64,000 nucleotides of DNA, taken from contig JBCBGM010000002.1 in the NCBI GenBank assembly GCA_038526735.1, positions 1-64,000 on the forward strand, written 5' to 3'. Shown here piece after piece: positions 42,949 to 51,509 of this stretch (position 1 is its first letter; every line of letters starts with the position of its first letter). Below the pieces are notes generated by a model that saw nothing but the letters and a program-made list of their open reading frames with translations, was not told the origin of the DNA and did no database searches. The position numbers and the translations under genes are program-made. This DNA comes from Rubricella sp038526735 (GTDB lineage Bacteria > Pseudomonadota > Alphaproteobacteria > Rhodobacterales > Rhodobacteraceae).

Positions 42949-43861
42949 ACCGAGAGCTCCCCAGCAAAAGCTGCGCCTCGAACTGACGCAGGGAGTATCG
43001 CGCGGCGCGGCCATAGACCTCTGGTGCCGCACGCAAAGACGGGAACAGTCGCAACAACTCCTCCCGCGCCTCGTCTTCAAACCCTGACAACCCGATGTGG
43101 CCGGGGTGAAAACTCTCTGTCGGCAGGCCGTTGGCGTAGATCACCTGGTGATGGTCAAACAGGATGTGAATGTAATCGAAGGCCGTGAGGTCTCGCTCCA
43201 CCTCCACCCCGTTGTAGCCCACGAGCATTTTTGCGGGCACCAGAACCTCTTCCTGGTTCAGCCACAGCCTGCAGGCGGAGTCTCGCACCAGCACCCGATG
43301 GAGCGGAGAGACCGCGGTATCGCGATCAGGCCAACCGGGGGCGAGGAGGTTTGCGGGCAGACGGATCGGGCGCATGTCCTCAAACGCGACAAGGCGGGCG
43401 CCGGTAATCTTTTTGCGCCCAACCCAGCGGATCGGCTGGAGGCCCTCGTCGCGTGTTACGACCAGATCACCGATTTTCAGGCTCTCCACAGGCCGTGCAC
43501 CTTGCGGCGTCAAGATCATCGTACCGGGCGTGAAGCATGGCGTATTGTTGATCGTGATGGTGATCGTGGTCGTTTGCGTGCCAGTGCCGTTGTCGTACTC
43601 GACCGTAAAGCTGTCGGTCAGGCTGTCATTCTTCGCCAGGTTGGAGATCGAGGCATTGGTGGCGTCTGCGGTATAAGTCCAGTTGCCGTTGGTATCGATG
43701 ATCAGCTGGGAGGAGAATGACCCGGCGATCGTATCGGCCGTCCAATCGCCCGCATCCGACCCAAAGAGATAGTTCGCGTCCCCCGTCACCGTCAGCGTCG
43801 TCGGGTTTGCGTCATTCTCGGTGGTGCCGGTGAGGGTAAAGGGGTTTGGCGTGCCGCCCAT
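42926..43861 (-). CDS. VCBS-domain protein with C-terminal Hint autoprocessing domain
   Basis: 311 residues, no signal peptide. The N-terminal part (1-108) is a VCBS-like beta domain rich in Thr, Asn, Asp and Gly, including DTNGNWTYTADATNASISNL. At C109 a Hint_2 domain begins: PCFTPGTMILTPQGARPVES, GDLVVTRDEGLQPIRWVGRK, VSPLHRVLVRD and HHQVIYANGLPTESFHPG. Hint domains can cut themselves at this Cys. No GGxGxD calcium repeats are seen. Its ATG overlaps by one base the stop of the HlyC-like gene, so the two are translationally linked. Probably exported or surface protein; function unknown. Confidence 0.85.
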   Translation of the reverse strand: MGGTPNPFTLTGTTENDANPTTLTVTGDANYLFGSDAGDWTADTIAGSFSSQLIIDTNGNWTYTADATNASISNLAKNDSLTDSFTVEYDNGTGTQTTTITITINNTPCFTPGTMILTPQGARPVESLKIGDLVVTRDEGLQPIRWVGRKKITGARLVAFEDMRPIRLPANLLAPGWPDRDTAVSPLHRVLVRDSACRLWLNQEEVLVPAKMLVGYNGVEVERDLTAFDYIHILFDHHQVIYANGLPTESFHPGHIGLSGFEDEAREELLRLFPSLRAAPEVYGRAARYSLRQFEAQLLLGSSRFSLNPTP

Positions 43862-44364
43862 CACATCAACTCCCGCGCGATAGTCTTCACAAAGCCACGG
43901 CGGCCGCGGGTGATGTCGCACTCCACCGCCTTGTGCACCGTGCCATCCTCGCCTGAACGGATGTACCAAAACGGGCGCGGGGGCGGATTGCGGGCGATGA
44001 ACCGGGCGACCTGCAGACCGTGGCCGAAGGGCGCCAACACATCGATCAGCCAAAGGTTTGGGCCGCTGTCCCAGTCTTGCGGGCGAATGAGGCCACCCTT
44101 CTGCAGCAGAGCTTTGTGCACATCGTCCGAGACATAGGCCCAAACGACGGCTGCGCGTGGATACCCGTCCTGATCACGAATAACCCGCACTTGCCTGCGG
44201 CGCACAGCAGGCCCTAACGCGGAATGCACAACCTCTGCGGGCCAGTGACGGTGCCGAGGGCAGAGCGCAGACAGATACGCAACCTCCCCGAGCAGCAAGA
44301 GCGACTCGGGATCAGGCTGATCATAGCGGATCTCTGCCCGCGAAGACTGGAGCCCCCACTCCAT
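43861..44364 (-). CDS. HlyC-type toxin-activating lysine acyltransferase
   Basis: HlyC/CyaC enzymes move a fatty acyl group from acyl-ACP to lysines of RTX toxins. This 167-residue protein aligns over its length with them: LGEVAYLSALCPRHRHWP matches the HlyC active-site helix, with catalytic His38, and LWLIDVLAPFGHG carries the catalytic Asp108. The conserved WxSG motif appears as DWDSGPN. The Ser three residues before the His in HlyC is Cys here. I start at the ATG at 44364 because GAGGAG lies five bases upstream; a GTG at 44376 is possible. The next gene is the Hint protein, an unusual partner. Confidence 0.88.
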   Translation of the reverse strand: MEWGLQSSRAEIRYDQPDPESLLLLGEVAYLSALCPRHRHWPAEVVHSALGPAVRRRQVRVIRDQDGYPRAAVVWAYVSDDVHKALLQKGGLIRPQDWDSGPNLWLIDVLAPFGHGLQVARFIARNPPPRPFWYIRSGEDGTVHKAVECDITRGRRGFVKTIARELM

Positions 44365-44503
44365 GATACTCCTCACACATAGCGTTGCTGCCGACCTGCA
44401 AAGCAGCGCAGGACGCAGAAGAGAATGCTATCGCAACTTCGGAATACTTCCACCCTGTGGAGAGCAGTGATTTGTGACAATTGCCTTAATCCGGCCGCGT
44501 GCT

Positions 44504-45214
44504 TCAGATTTTACTGGTGTTAACCCGCTTTGAGAGGGTGGCGTGGCTTTCCACCCGTTCGGAGTAGCGATCGAGCAGGTAGTCTTTGCTCGCGCGGGTG
44601 AGGTGGGTGAACTTCACCAACTCCTCCATCACATCGACCATGCGGCGGTAGTAAGACGACGGGCGCATGCGGCCATTATCATCAAACTCATCCCAGGCCT
44701 TCGCGACCGAAGACTGGTTCGGGATTGTCAGCAGACGCATCCAGCGGCCGAGGATTCTAAGCTGATTGACCGTGTTGAAGCTCTGCGAGCCGCCATTCAC
44801 CTGCATCACCGCCAGCGTTTTGCCCTGCGTGGGGCGCACCCCGCCTAAAGAGAGCGGAATCCAGTCGATCTGGCTTTTCATGATGCCGGTCATAGCGCCG
44901 TGCCGCTCTGGTGACGTCCAGACAAAGCCCTCGCACCATTCCGCCAACGCCCGCAATTCAGCGACTTTCGGGTGATCCGCGTCAGTTGTGTCGGGCTGGG
45001 GCAGGCCGCGCGGGTCAAACACCTTCACCTCGCATCCCAGTCGTTCCAGAATCCGCTGGCCCTCTTCCGTCAGCAACCGCGAGTAGGAGCGTTCGCGCAG
45101 CGAGCCATAGAGCATCAAGATGCGCGGCGGATGGCTTGGGCGGTCTGTGGGGAAAAGTTGATCAGGCGCTGTGTCATGAAACTGCGCGTCATCGAGGGCC
45201 GGAAAGTCAGTCAT
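44504..45214 (-). CDS. arsH: Arsenical resistance flavoprotein ArsH
   Basis: An NADPH-dependent FMN reductase that oxidises trivalent organoarsenicals. The 236-residue protein has the FMN motif LYGSLRERSYSRLL and the conserved WTSPERHGAMTGIMKSQIDW, VRPTQGKTLAVMQVNGGSQS and RPSSYYRRMVDVMEEL. Its ATG overlaps the arsC stop (ATGA), forming an arsC-arsH pair. No arsR, arsB or acr3 gene accompanies them here. Confidence 0.94.
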   Translation of the reverse strand: MTDFPALDDAQFHDTAPDQLFPTDRPSHPPRILMLYGSLRERSYSRLLTEEGQRILERLGCEVKVFDPRGLPQPDTTDADHPKVAELRALAEWCEGFVWTSPERHGAMTGIMKSQIDWIPLSLGGVRPTQGKTLAVMQVNGGSQSFNTVNQLRILGRWMRLLTIPNQSSVAKAWDEFDDNGRMRPSSYYRRMVDVMEELVKFTHLTRASKDYLLDRYSERVESHATLSKRVNTSKI

Positions 45215-45600
45215 AGCAGCGTGCCATCTTCTTTGCGAAAGTCGTCTGGGATGTCATCTATGAGTTCTCGCACCCGCTCAGAAGGCCGACACAAGCGCAC
45301 ACCTTTGGGGCTGCAGACAATCGGGCGGTTCACGAGGATCGGATGCGCCACCATTGCCTCTAACAGAGCCTCATCCGTGACGCTCTCGTCGGTCAACCCA
45401 AGCTCAACGGCAGGGGATTTGCGGACCCGAAGCACCTCGCGCGGGGTGAGGTCAGCGGCGGCAAAGAGGCCGAGCAGTTGCGGCCGGGTCCACCCTGTTT
45501 TGAGATATTCAATGGCCTCAAAAGGCTGCCAGGTCGCCTCTATCGCGGCGAGCACGTTGCGGGAGGTGCCACAGTCTGGGTTATGATGGATGACGATCAT
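45211..45600 (-). CDS. arsC: Arsenate reductase ArsC (glutaredoxin-dependent)
   Basis: Reduces arsenate to arsenite using glutaredoxin. 129 residues from the ATG at 45600, which has GGAG eight bases upstream. The catalytic Cys is C10 in HHNPDCGTSRN; downstream LRVRKSPAVELGL and HPILVNRPIV (substrate-binding Arg) are typical. The in-frame extension to 45627 is not needed. arsH follows. Confidence 0.94.
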   Translation of the reverse strand: MIVIHHNPDCGTSRNVLAAIEATWQPFEAIEYLKTGWTRPQLLGLFAAADLTPREVLRVRKSPAVELGLTDESVTDEALLEAMVAHPILVNRPIVCSPKGVRLCRPSERVRELIDDIPDDFRKEDGTLL

Positions 45601-45642
45601 CAGGTGCTCCGGAACAGGGGCCAACATGCCCGGCGTGTACCC

Positions 45643-47016
45643 TCAAAAACTGCCCAATGCACTTCCCAGAACAATCAACACTGCCAGCGCAATCAACGGG
45701 ATCAAGACCGCCACCATGAAGATGTCGCCATAGGCCTCTTTGTGGGTCATGCCGCAGATGCCCAGCAGCGTGACAACGGCACCGTTGTGAGGCAGCGCAT
45801 CCAGCCCTCCGGTCGCAACGGCGGTGACACGGTGCAAAAGCTCTGGGGAGATGCCGGTGGTGGTGGCGAGGGTCAGATACGTCTCCCCAAGCGTGTCGAG
45901 CGCAATGGACATGCCGCCAGAGGCAGAACCGGTAATGCCCGCGAGCACATTCACAGCCAAAGACAGCGACACCAGAACCGACCAGTCAGACAGCCCGGTC
46001 AAGCCGTCGCGGATAATCGCAAACCCGGCGAGCGAGGCAATCACCGCGCCAAATCCGACAAGGCTCGCGGTGTTAAAGATCGGCAAGAGCGAGGCCTTCC
46101 CACCCTCATCGAGTGTGGTGACCGGAGTGCTGAGGTGGCTGCGGTGCAGGAGCAACGCGAGCACACAGGCGATGCTCAGTGCCGCGATGATCGCCCAAAT
46201 GCCGGTCACCTGCCCCGGCGAAATGCTGCCCCACTCTGGTAATGAAAGATACGACAGGTCCTGCGACGGCAGCCACCAGATGCCGAGCACCGCGTTGAAC
46301 ACCAAGACCGCGATCACCGGCGTCGCGGCGGCCCAAACCGGGGGGCCGTCGGGGCCGTCGCTCTCTCCCAAATCAGGGCTGCGCTCTCCGGCGGCGCGCA
46401 GACGGCTGGCCCTAAACGACAGCCACAGTTGCCCGAGGCCGAGCATCACGAGGGCTACGATCACGCCGAGGCCGGGGGCGGCGAACGCGTCCGTCCCGAA
46501 AAAACGGGTGGGGATGATGTTTTGGATCGCGGGCGTGCCAGGCAATGCGGTCATGGTGAAGGTAAACGCTCCAAGCGCGATGGTGGCCGGGGCAAGCCTT
46601 GCCGGAGTATCTGTTCGCGCAAAGAGCGCACGCGCCAGTGGCCAGGCGGCGAAGGCCACGACAAAGAGCGAGATACCGCCGTAGGTGAGCGCCGCGCAGG
46701 CGAGCACGACCGACAGGATCGCCTTATCTTCCCCAACGCGCCGAGTGATCCAATCCGCCAAAACGCGCGCGGCCCCGCTGTCATCCATCAAACGGCCAAA
46801 CACCGCGCCCAACAAAAACAGCGGAAAGAAGGCGATGATAAAGCCGCCAGCGGCGGTCATGAAGAGTTGGGTGTAAGTGGCAAGCAGCGGCATCCCACCC
46901 GTGGCAGCCGCCGCCGCGACGGCCAAGGCCGGTGCGAGCAATAACACCGATCCGCCGTAATAGGCTAACATCATCAACGCGGTGAGCGCGGCGAGGATAA
47001 CCAAAATCTCAAACAT
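45643..47016 (-). CDS. GntP-like permease
   Basis: A 457-residue membrane protein with about twelve hydrophobic segments. The region ALPGTPAIQNIIPTRFFG and the late SASGGMSIALDTLGE and GGLDALPHNGAVVTLLGIC are features of GntP-type carboxylate/sugar-acid transporters. The substrate could be an organic acid such as gluconate or citrate. No enzyme or regulator gene beside it indicates a pathway. It lies 42 bases upstream of arsC on the same strand, perhaps by chance. Confidence 0.75.
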   Translation of the reverse strand: MFEILVILAALTALMMLAYYGGSVLLLAPALAVAAAAATGGMPLLATYTQLFMTAAGGFIIAFFPLFLLGAVFGRLMDDSGAARVLADWITRRVGEDKAILSVVLACAALTYGGISLFVVAFAAWPLARALFARTDTPARLAPATIALGAFTFTMTALPGTPAIQNIIPTRFFGTDAFAAPGLGVIVALVMLGLGQLWLSFRASRLRAAGERSPDLGESDGPDGPPVWAAATPVIAVLVFNAVLGIWWLPSQDLSYLSLPEWGSISPGQVTGIWAIIAALSIACVLALLLHRSHLSTPVTTLDEGGKASLLPIFNTASLVGFGAVIASLAGFAIIRDGLTGLSDWSVLVSLSLAVNVLAGITGSASGGMSIALDTLGETYLTLATTTGISPELLHRVTAVATGGLDALPHNGAVVTLLGICGMTHKEAYGDIFMVAVLIPLIALAVLIVLGSALGSF

Positions 47017-47140
47017 ATTGCGACGCCGTGCTTTGCCCTGCGGTGCATCATCAATATGCGCTAGGCTGCATATACGTTTTGACGGGGATCAAGCGACGCG
47101 GATTTGGTGGCGAAAGACCCTGAGCACGGGCCTTGTCCCC

Positions 47141-47172
47141 AAAACAAAACCCCCGGCGCAGTGGCCGGGGGT
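47141..47172 (-). terminator. Intrinsic terminator downstream of pnp
   Basis: A nine-pair stem (47149-47157 with 47164-47172) and six-base loop, followed on the minus strand by TTTTGTTTT at 47149-47141. It lies just after the pnp stop and before the GntP-like gene, so it ends the pnp transcript. Confidence 0.9.
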
Positions 47173-47196
47173 CTCGATGGTGTCATCAGTGAAAGA

Positions 47197-49335
47197 TCAG
47201 TCCTCAGACGGGGTCTTTTCCTTGACGATCTCCTGGCCGGTCTCCTGATCGACGACCTTCATCGACAGGCGCACCTTGCCGCGATCATCAAAGCCGAGGA
47301 GTTTGACCTTCACCTCGTCGCCCTCTTTGACCACGTCCTTCGGATGGCCAACGCGCTCTGCGGCCATCTGGCTGACATGCACAAGACCATCACGCTTGCC
47401 AAAGAAGTTTACGAAGGCGCCGAAGTCCATGACCTTGACGACCTTGCCGGTGTAGATCTCGCCGATCTCGGGCTCAGCAACAATCGCATGGATCATCGCG
47501 CGGGCCTTATCGATGCTCTCGCCGTTCGGGGAGGCGATCTTGATCACGCCGTCGTCGTTGATGTCGACCTTCGCGCCAGAGACTTCAACAATCTCGCGGA
47601 TGACCTTGCCGCCCGACCCGATCACTTCGCGGATCTTGTCGGTCGGCACGTTCATCGTCTCGATGCGCGGCGCGTGGACGGAGAAGTCAGCCGCTGAATC
47701 GAGCGCTTTCGACATCTCACCAAGGATGTGCAAACGCCCACCCTTTGCCTGCTCCAACGCCTGCTTCATGATGTCGGGCGTGATGCCCGCGACCTTGATG
47801 TCCATCTGGAGCGAGGTGATGCCGGCTTCGGTGCCTGCGACCTTAAAGTCCATGTCGCCGAGGTGATCTTCGTCACCCAGGATGTCGGTCAGAACGGCAA
47901 ACTTGCCGTCGTCCTCAAGGATCAGGCCCATCGCAACACCAGCAACCGGTGCTTTGAGCGGCACACCTGCGTCCATCATCGAGAGCGAGCCGCCACAGAC
48001 CGACGCCATGGAGGACGAGCCGTTAGACTCGGTGATCTCCGAGACAACACGCACCGTGTAGGGGAAGTCGGTCGCCGACGGCAGAACCGCCTGCAGCGCG
48101 CGCCATGCGAGCTTACCGTGGCCAATCTCACGACGGCCGGGGCCAGACATACGGCCCGCTTCACCAACCGAGTAGGGCGGGAAGTTATAGTGCAGCATGA
48201 AGTTGGCGCGGCTTTCACCATGCAGAGCGTCGATGATCTGTTCATCGTCGCCGGTGCCGAGGGTGGTCACCACAAGACCCTGGGTCTCACCACGGGTGAA
48301 CAGCGCAGAACCGTGGGTGCGGGGCAGAAGGCCAGTTTCACAAACGATCGGGCGCACGGTATCGAGCGCGCGACCATCGATGCGGGTGCCGGTGGCGATC
48401 ACGTCACCGCGCAGAACCGAAGATTCAAGCTTCTTGAAGCAGGAACCAAGGTTCTTGTCTGCAAGGTCCTCTTCCGAGAGCGTCGCAATAACCGCGTCAC
48501 GTGCAGCAGAGACTGCGGCCTGCCGCTCCTGCTTGTCGCGGATCGCAAAGGCTGCGCGCATCTGCTCTTCACCAGCGGCTTTCACCTTGGCGTAGAGATC
48601 TGCGTAATCGGGCGGCTGGAAGTCGTACGGCTCTTTCGCTGCCTCTTCGGCCATCTCGATGATCAGGTCGATCACCGGCTGCTGCTGCTCATGGCCAAAG
48701 ACCACGGCGCCCAGCATCTCTTCTTCCGAGAGTTCATACGCCTCGGACTCGACCATCATCACGGCGTCTTTGGTGCCCGCAACGACCAGATCGAGACGCT
48801 GCTCAGGGTTGTTGCGGAGCTTGTCCATGTCATCAACCTTGGGGTTGAGGACATACTCACCATTGGAGAACCCAACGCGTGCGCAGCCAATGGGGCCCAT
48901 GAAGGGTGCACCAGAGAGTGTCAGCGCGGCAGAAGCCGCAACCATCGCGACCACATCCGGGTCATTCTCAAGGTCGTGGGAGAGCACGGTGCAGATGACC
49001 TGCGTTTCGTGCTTGAAGCCAGACACAAACAGCGGGCGGATCGGACGGTCGATCAGACGCGAGGTCAGCGTCTCTTTCTCGGTCGGGCGCGCCTCGCGCT
49101 TGAAGAAACCGCCCGGGATTTTACCGGCGGCATAGTATTTTTCCTGGTAGTGAACGGTCAGCGGGAAGAAGTCGAAACCCTCTTTCGCCTTCTTCTCAAA
49201 CACCACAGCGGCCATGACGCTTGTTTCACCATAAGTGGCGATCACGGTGGCGTCGGCCTGACGGGCAACCTTGCCCGTTTCGAGTGTCAGCGTCTCACCG
49301 CCCCACTCGATAGATTTACGTACGATATCGAACAT
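47197..49335 (-). CDS. pnp: Polyribonucleotide nucleotidyltransferase (PNPase)
   Basis: Phosphorolytic 3'-5' exoribonuclease of the RNA degradosome. 712 residues: two RNase PH-like domains (first to about 200, second with RTHGSALFTRGETQGLVVTT and MDFKVAGTEAGITSLQMDIK), then the KH domain (DKIREVIGSGGKVIREIVE) and the S1 domain (IYTGKVVKVMDFGAFVNFFG). Usually rpsO is its direct neighbour; here the two are 3 kb apart. The 156 bases upstream probably carry its own promoter. Confidence 0.97.
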   Translation of the reverse strand: MFDIVRKSIEWGGETLTLETGKVARQADATVIATYGETSVMAAVVFEKKAKEGFDFFPLTVHYQEKYYAAGKIPGGFFKREARPTEKETLTSRLIDRPIRPLFVSGFKHETQVICTVLSHDLENDPDVVAMVAASAALTLSGAPFMGPIGCARVGFSNGEYVLNPKVDDMDKLRNNPEQRLDLVVAGTKDAVMMVESEAYELSEEEMLGAVVFGHEQQQPVIDLIIEMAEEAAKEPYDFQPPDYADLYAKVKAAGEEQMRAAFAIRDKQERQAAVSAARDAVIATLSEEDLADKNLGSCFKKLESSVLRGDVIATGTRIDGRALDTVRPIVCETGLLPRTHGSALFTRGETQGLVVTTLGTGDDEQIIDALHGESRANFMLHYNFPPYSVGEAGRMSGPGRREIGHGKLAWRALQAVLPSATDFPYTVRVVSEITESNGSSSMASVCGGSLSMMDAGVPLKAPVAGVAMGLILEDDGKFAVLTDILGDEDHLGDMDFKVAGTEAGITSLQMDIKVAGITPDIMKQALEQAKGGRLHILGEMSKALDSAADFSVHAPRIETMNVPTDKIREVIGSGGKVIREIVEVSGAKVDINDDGVIKIASPNGESIDKARAMIHAIVAEPEIGEIYTGKVVKVMDFGAFVNFFGKRDGLVHVSQMAAERVGHPKDVVKEGDEVKVKLLGFDDRGKVRLSMKVVDQETGQEIVKEKTPSED

Positions 49336-49491
49336 GTTTTTCCTCTCTGGCGGTCTGACCCCCTGGCCAGCCCCGCACCTGACGGCCCCATTGCCGCCCG
49401 CTCCTCCTTCAACCCTAAGCGCCGGAGCCTGCGTCTCATCTCAGGTGGGCGCGCGATACACGTTTTGCCACCCTTTGGGAAGGGCCGAGCC

Positions 49492-50349
49492 TTATGTCGT
49501 GGCGTTGGCAATCAAGGGCGCAAGTGCGGGGTGCGGAAACTGCCGCCGCACGGTCACGGCATAGAAACTCTCAACGATCCCCAACGGCCAAGGTGCCGTG
49601 GCGAGCCGCCCCGCTGCAATCTCATCCTGAACGACGACTGAAGGGGCCACCGCAAGCCCTGCCCCCTCTCGCGCAAGCAGGCGCACCATCGCCATATCGT
49701 CCACATCCGCCACGATCCGGGGCACCACTCCCAGTCGATCCGCAAGCGCCATAAATCCGGTGCGAATGGTCGCCTCTGTCGGGATGATCACAGGCTCTTC
49801 GCGCAAAAGCTCGGTAAGGCTTTCATGCGTCAGCCGGTCCGGCGCGCCGTGGAGGGCCACGGGCTGCTCTGCAAGTCGGTGCGCGATAAAATCGGTGGTG
49901 CCCGGCGGCTCCGTCGCCAGCACCACGTCCAGCGAAAGGTCCTTCAACGCCGCCAAAAGCGGCCCCGCATCGCCTGAGCGCAGCACAATCTCTGCCCCAT
50001 CTGCCAAGGCTGGGCGCAAAAACCCGATCTGAAAGTTGCGCGAGAGGGTCGAGAGCGCCCCCACCCGCAGCGGCAATCGCCCACCACCCGATTGGGCGAG
50101 CGTGGCGAGCAACTCCTCCCCGGTCTCAAAAATTCGGTCGGCATGATCAAGCACGATCCGGCCCACCTCTGTCAGTTCCAACCGCCGCGCGACGCGTTCA
50201 AAAAGCGGATGCCCAAGCCGCGCCTCCAGCGATTTGATCTGCGTGGAAAGTGCCGACTGGGAGACATTCAACCGCTCCGCCGCCCGCGTGAGATTTCCCT
50301 CAAGCGCGACCTCCCGAAAATAGCGAAGGTGATGGTAGTTCAGCCTCAT
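49492..50349 (-). CDS. LysR-family regulator next to bicarbonate transporter genes
   Basis: 285 residues: N-terminal helix-turn-helix (LTRAAERLNVSQSALSTQIK) and effector domain (RVGALSTLSRNFQIGFLRP). It is divergent from sbtA, the arrangement used by LysR regulators that control their neighbours, comparable to CmpR/CcmR in cyanobacteria. No ribosome-binding site precedes the ATG. Instead a TATAAT hexamer ends six bases upstream, suggesting a leaderless mRNA. TTCTGA-type operator elements cover the intergenic region. Confidence 0.88.
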   Translation of the reverse strand: MRLNYHHLRYFREVALEGNLTRAAERLNVSQSALSTQIKSLEARLGHPLFERVARRLELTEVGRIVLDHADRIFETGEELLATLAQSGGGRLPLRVGALSTLSRNFQIGFLRPALADGAEIVLRSGDAGPLLAALKDLSLDVVLATEPPGTTDFIAHRLAEQPVALHGAPDRLTHESLTELLREEPVIIPTEATIRTGFMALADRLGVVPRIVADVDDMAMVRLLAREGAGLAVAPSVVVQDEIAAGRLATAPWPLGIVESFYAVTVRRQFPHPALAPLIANATT

Positions 50350-50398
50350 GTTCTGATTATAAGAACGAAACCATCAGAATGTTATATTTATTTTCTGA
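50350..50398. promoter_or_regulatory. Array of TTCTGA elements, probable LysR operator for lysR and sbtA
   Basis: TTCTGAT (50351-50357), its inverse ATCAGAA (50373-50379) and TTCTGA (50393-50398) alternate at about two helical turns (22 and 19 bases). GTTCT (50350-50354) with AGAAC (50362-50366) adds a nested inverted repeat. The arrangement fits the recognition and activation sites of a LysR tetramer. Confidence 0.6.
50356..50361 (-). promoter_or_regulatory. Consensus -10 box of the LysR gene
   Basis: On the minus strand these bases read TATAAT, six bases before the ATG at 50349. A start of transcription at the normal distance would fall on or next to the A of the ATG. A partial -35 (ATAACA, spacer 18) lies at 50380-50385. 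Confidence 0.5.
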
Positions 50399-50442
50399 AA
50401 ATGCCGCCGCTACATCTCCGCCAACGCGAAACGGAGGGGATC

Positions 50443-51498
50443 ATGGACATCCTGGCAGACGTACTAACAACGATGCTCTCACAGCTTCAGAAGCCCACGC
50501 TCGCCTTTCTGATCGGCGGCATGGCGATCGCTGCGATGGGCTCAAAGCTGGAGGTGCCGGAGCCGGTCTACAAGTTCATCGTGATGCTCCTGCTGCTGAA
50601 GGTCGGCATCGGCGCAGGCATCTCGGTGCGGGAGGCGAACCTCGCCGAGCTTGCCGTGCCCGCTATCGGCGCGGCACTTGTCGGCATTACAATCGTGCTG
50701 TTGGGACGCGCAACGCTCGCGCGGCTCAAGGGCGTCTCTCAGATCGACGGGATCGCCACCGCGGGCCTTTTCGGCGCTGTCTCTGCATCCACTCTGGCCG
50801 CAGGAATGGCCGTGCTCGACGACGAAGGGATCGCCTATGAGGGCTTCATCGGAGCGCTCTACCCGTTCATGGATCTTGCCGCTTTGATGACGGCGATCGT
50901 GCTGGCCCGGATGGCCGCTGAGCGCAAAGCCGCTGCGGCTGTGCAGGCCGGCGGCACCGCGACGTTACAAGAAGCGCCCGCGCCCAGCGGTCTCGACACC
51001 CAAATGCTTAAGAGCATTCTGATCGACACGCTGCGCAGCCCCGCCGTCTCCGCCCTGATCCTTGGCCTTGCGCTGGGCCTCCTGGGGCGGCCCGACAGCG
51101 TTTACCAAAGCTTCTATGAGCCGCTTTTCCGGGGTCTGCTCTCAGTGCTCATGCTCGTGATGGGCATCGAGGCGTGGCAACGGCTCGGAGAGTTGCGGCG
51201 GGTCGCCCATGCCTATGTCGGATATGGCCTGGTGGCACCACTCATCCACGGCGCTCTCGGATTTGGTGTGGGTCTGATCGCCCACCAACTGACAGGCTTC
51301 TCTGCCGGCGGCACTGTCCTGCTTGCAGTCATGGCAGCGTCCAGCTCTGACATCTCTGGCCCACCCACCTTGCGCGCCGCATTGCCGGAGGCGAACCCAT
51401 CGTCCTACATCGGCACGTCAACGGGCCTCGGCACACCTATCGCGATCCTGTCGATCCCGATGTGGGTCGCCTTGGCTGACATCTTCATCGGCTTGTGA
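50443..51498 (+). CDS. sbtA: SbtA-type sodium-dependent bicarbonate transporter
   Basis: Membrane permease of the SbtA family, 351 residues, about ten helices in two halves joined by an Ala-rich cytoplasmic linker (about 160-190). Motifs: QKPTLAFLIGGMAIAAMGSK, FIVMLLLLKVGIGAG, TAGLFGAVSASTLAAGMAVL and VMAASSSDISGPPTLRAALP. I start at 50443, after GGAGGGGA; the frame continues upstream but is non-coding. The SbtB-like gene follows after 11 bases, and a LysR gene is divergent. Bicarbonate uptake is inferred from the family and the pairing. Confidence 0.88.
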   Translation: MDILADVLTTMLSQLQKPTLAFLIGGMAIAAMGSKLEVPEPVYKFIVMLLLLKVGIGAGISVREANLAELAVPAIGAALVGITIVLLGRATLARLKGVSQIDGIATAGLFGAVSASTLAAGMAVLDDEGIAYEGFIGALYPFMDLAALMTAIVLARMAAERKAAAAVQAGGTATLQEAPAPSGLDTQMLKSILIDTLRSPAVSALILGLALGLLGRPDSVYQSFYEPLFRGLLSVLMLVMGIEAWQRLGELRRVAHAYVGYGLVAPLIHGALGFGVGLIAHQLTGFSAGGTVLLAVMAASSSDISGPPTLRAALPEANPSSYIGTSTGLGTPIAILSIPMWVALADIFIGL

Positions 51499-51509
51499 GG
51501 GAGGCACCG

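Noticed and set aside
47728..49641. Long open frame of about 637 codons opposite pnp
   Set aside because: It mirrors the pnp coding strand, has no domain I recognise, and such antisense frames are common in GC-rich genes.
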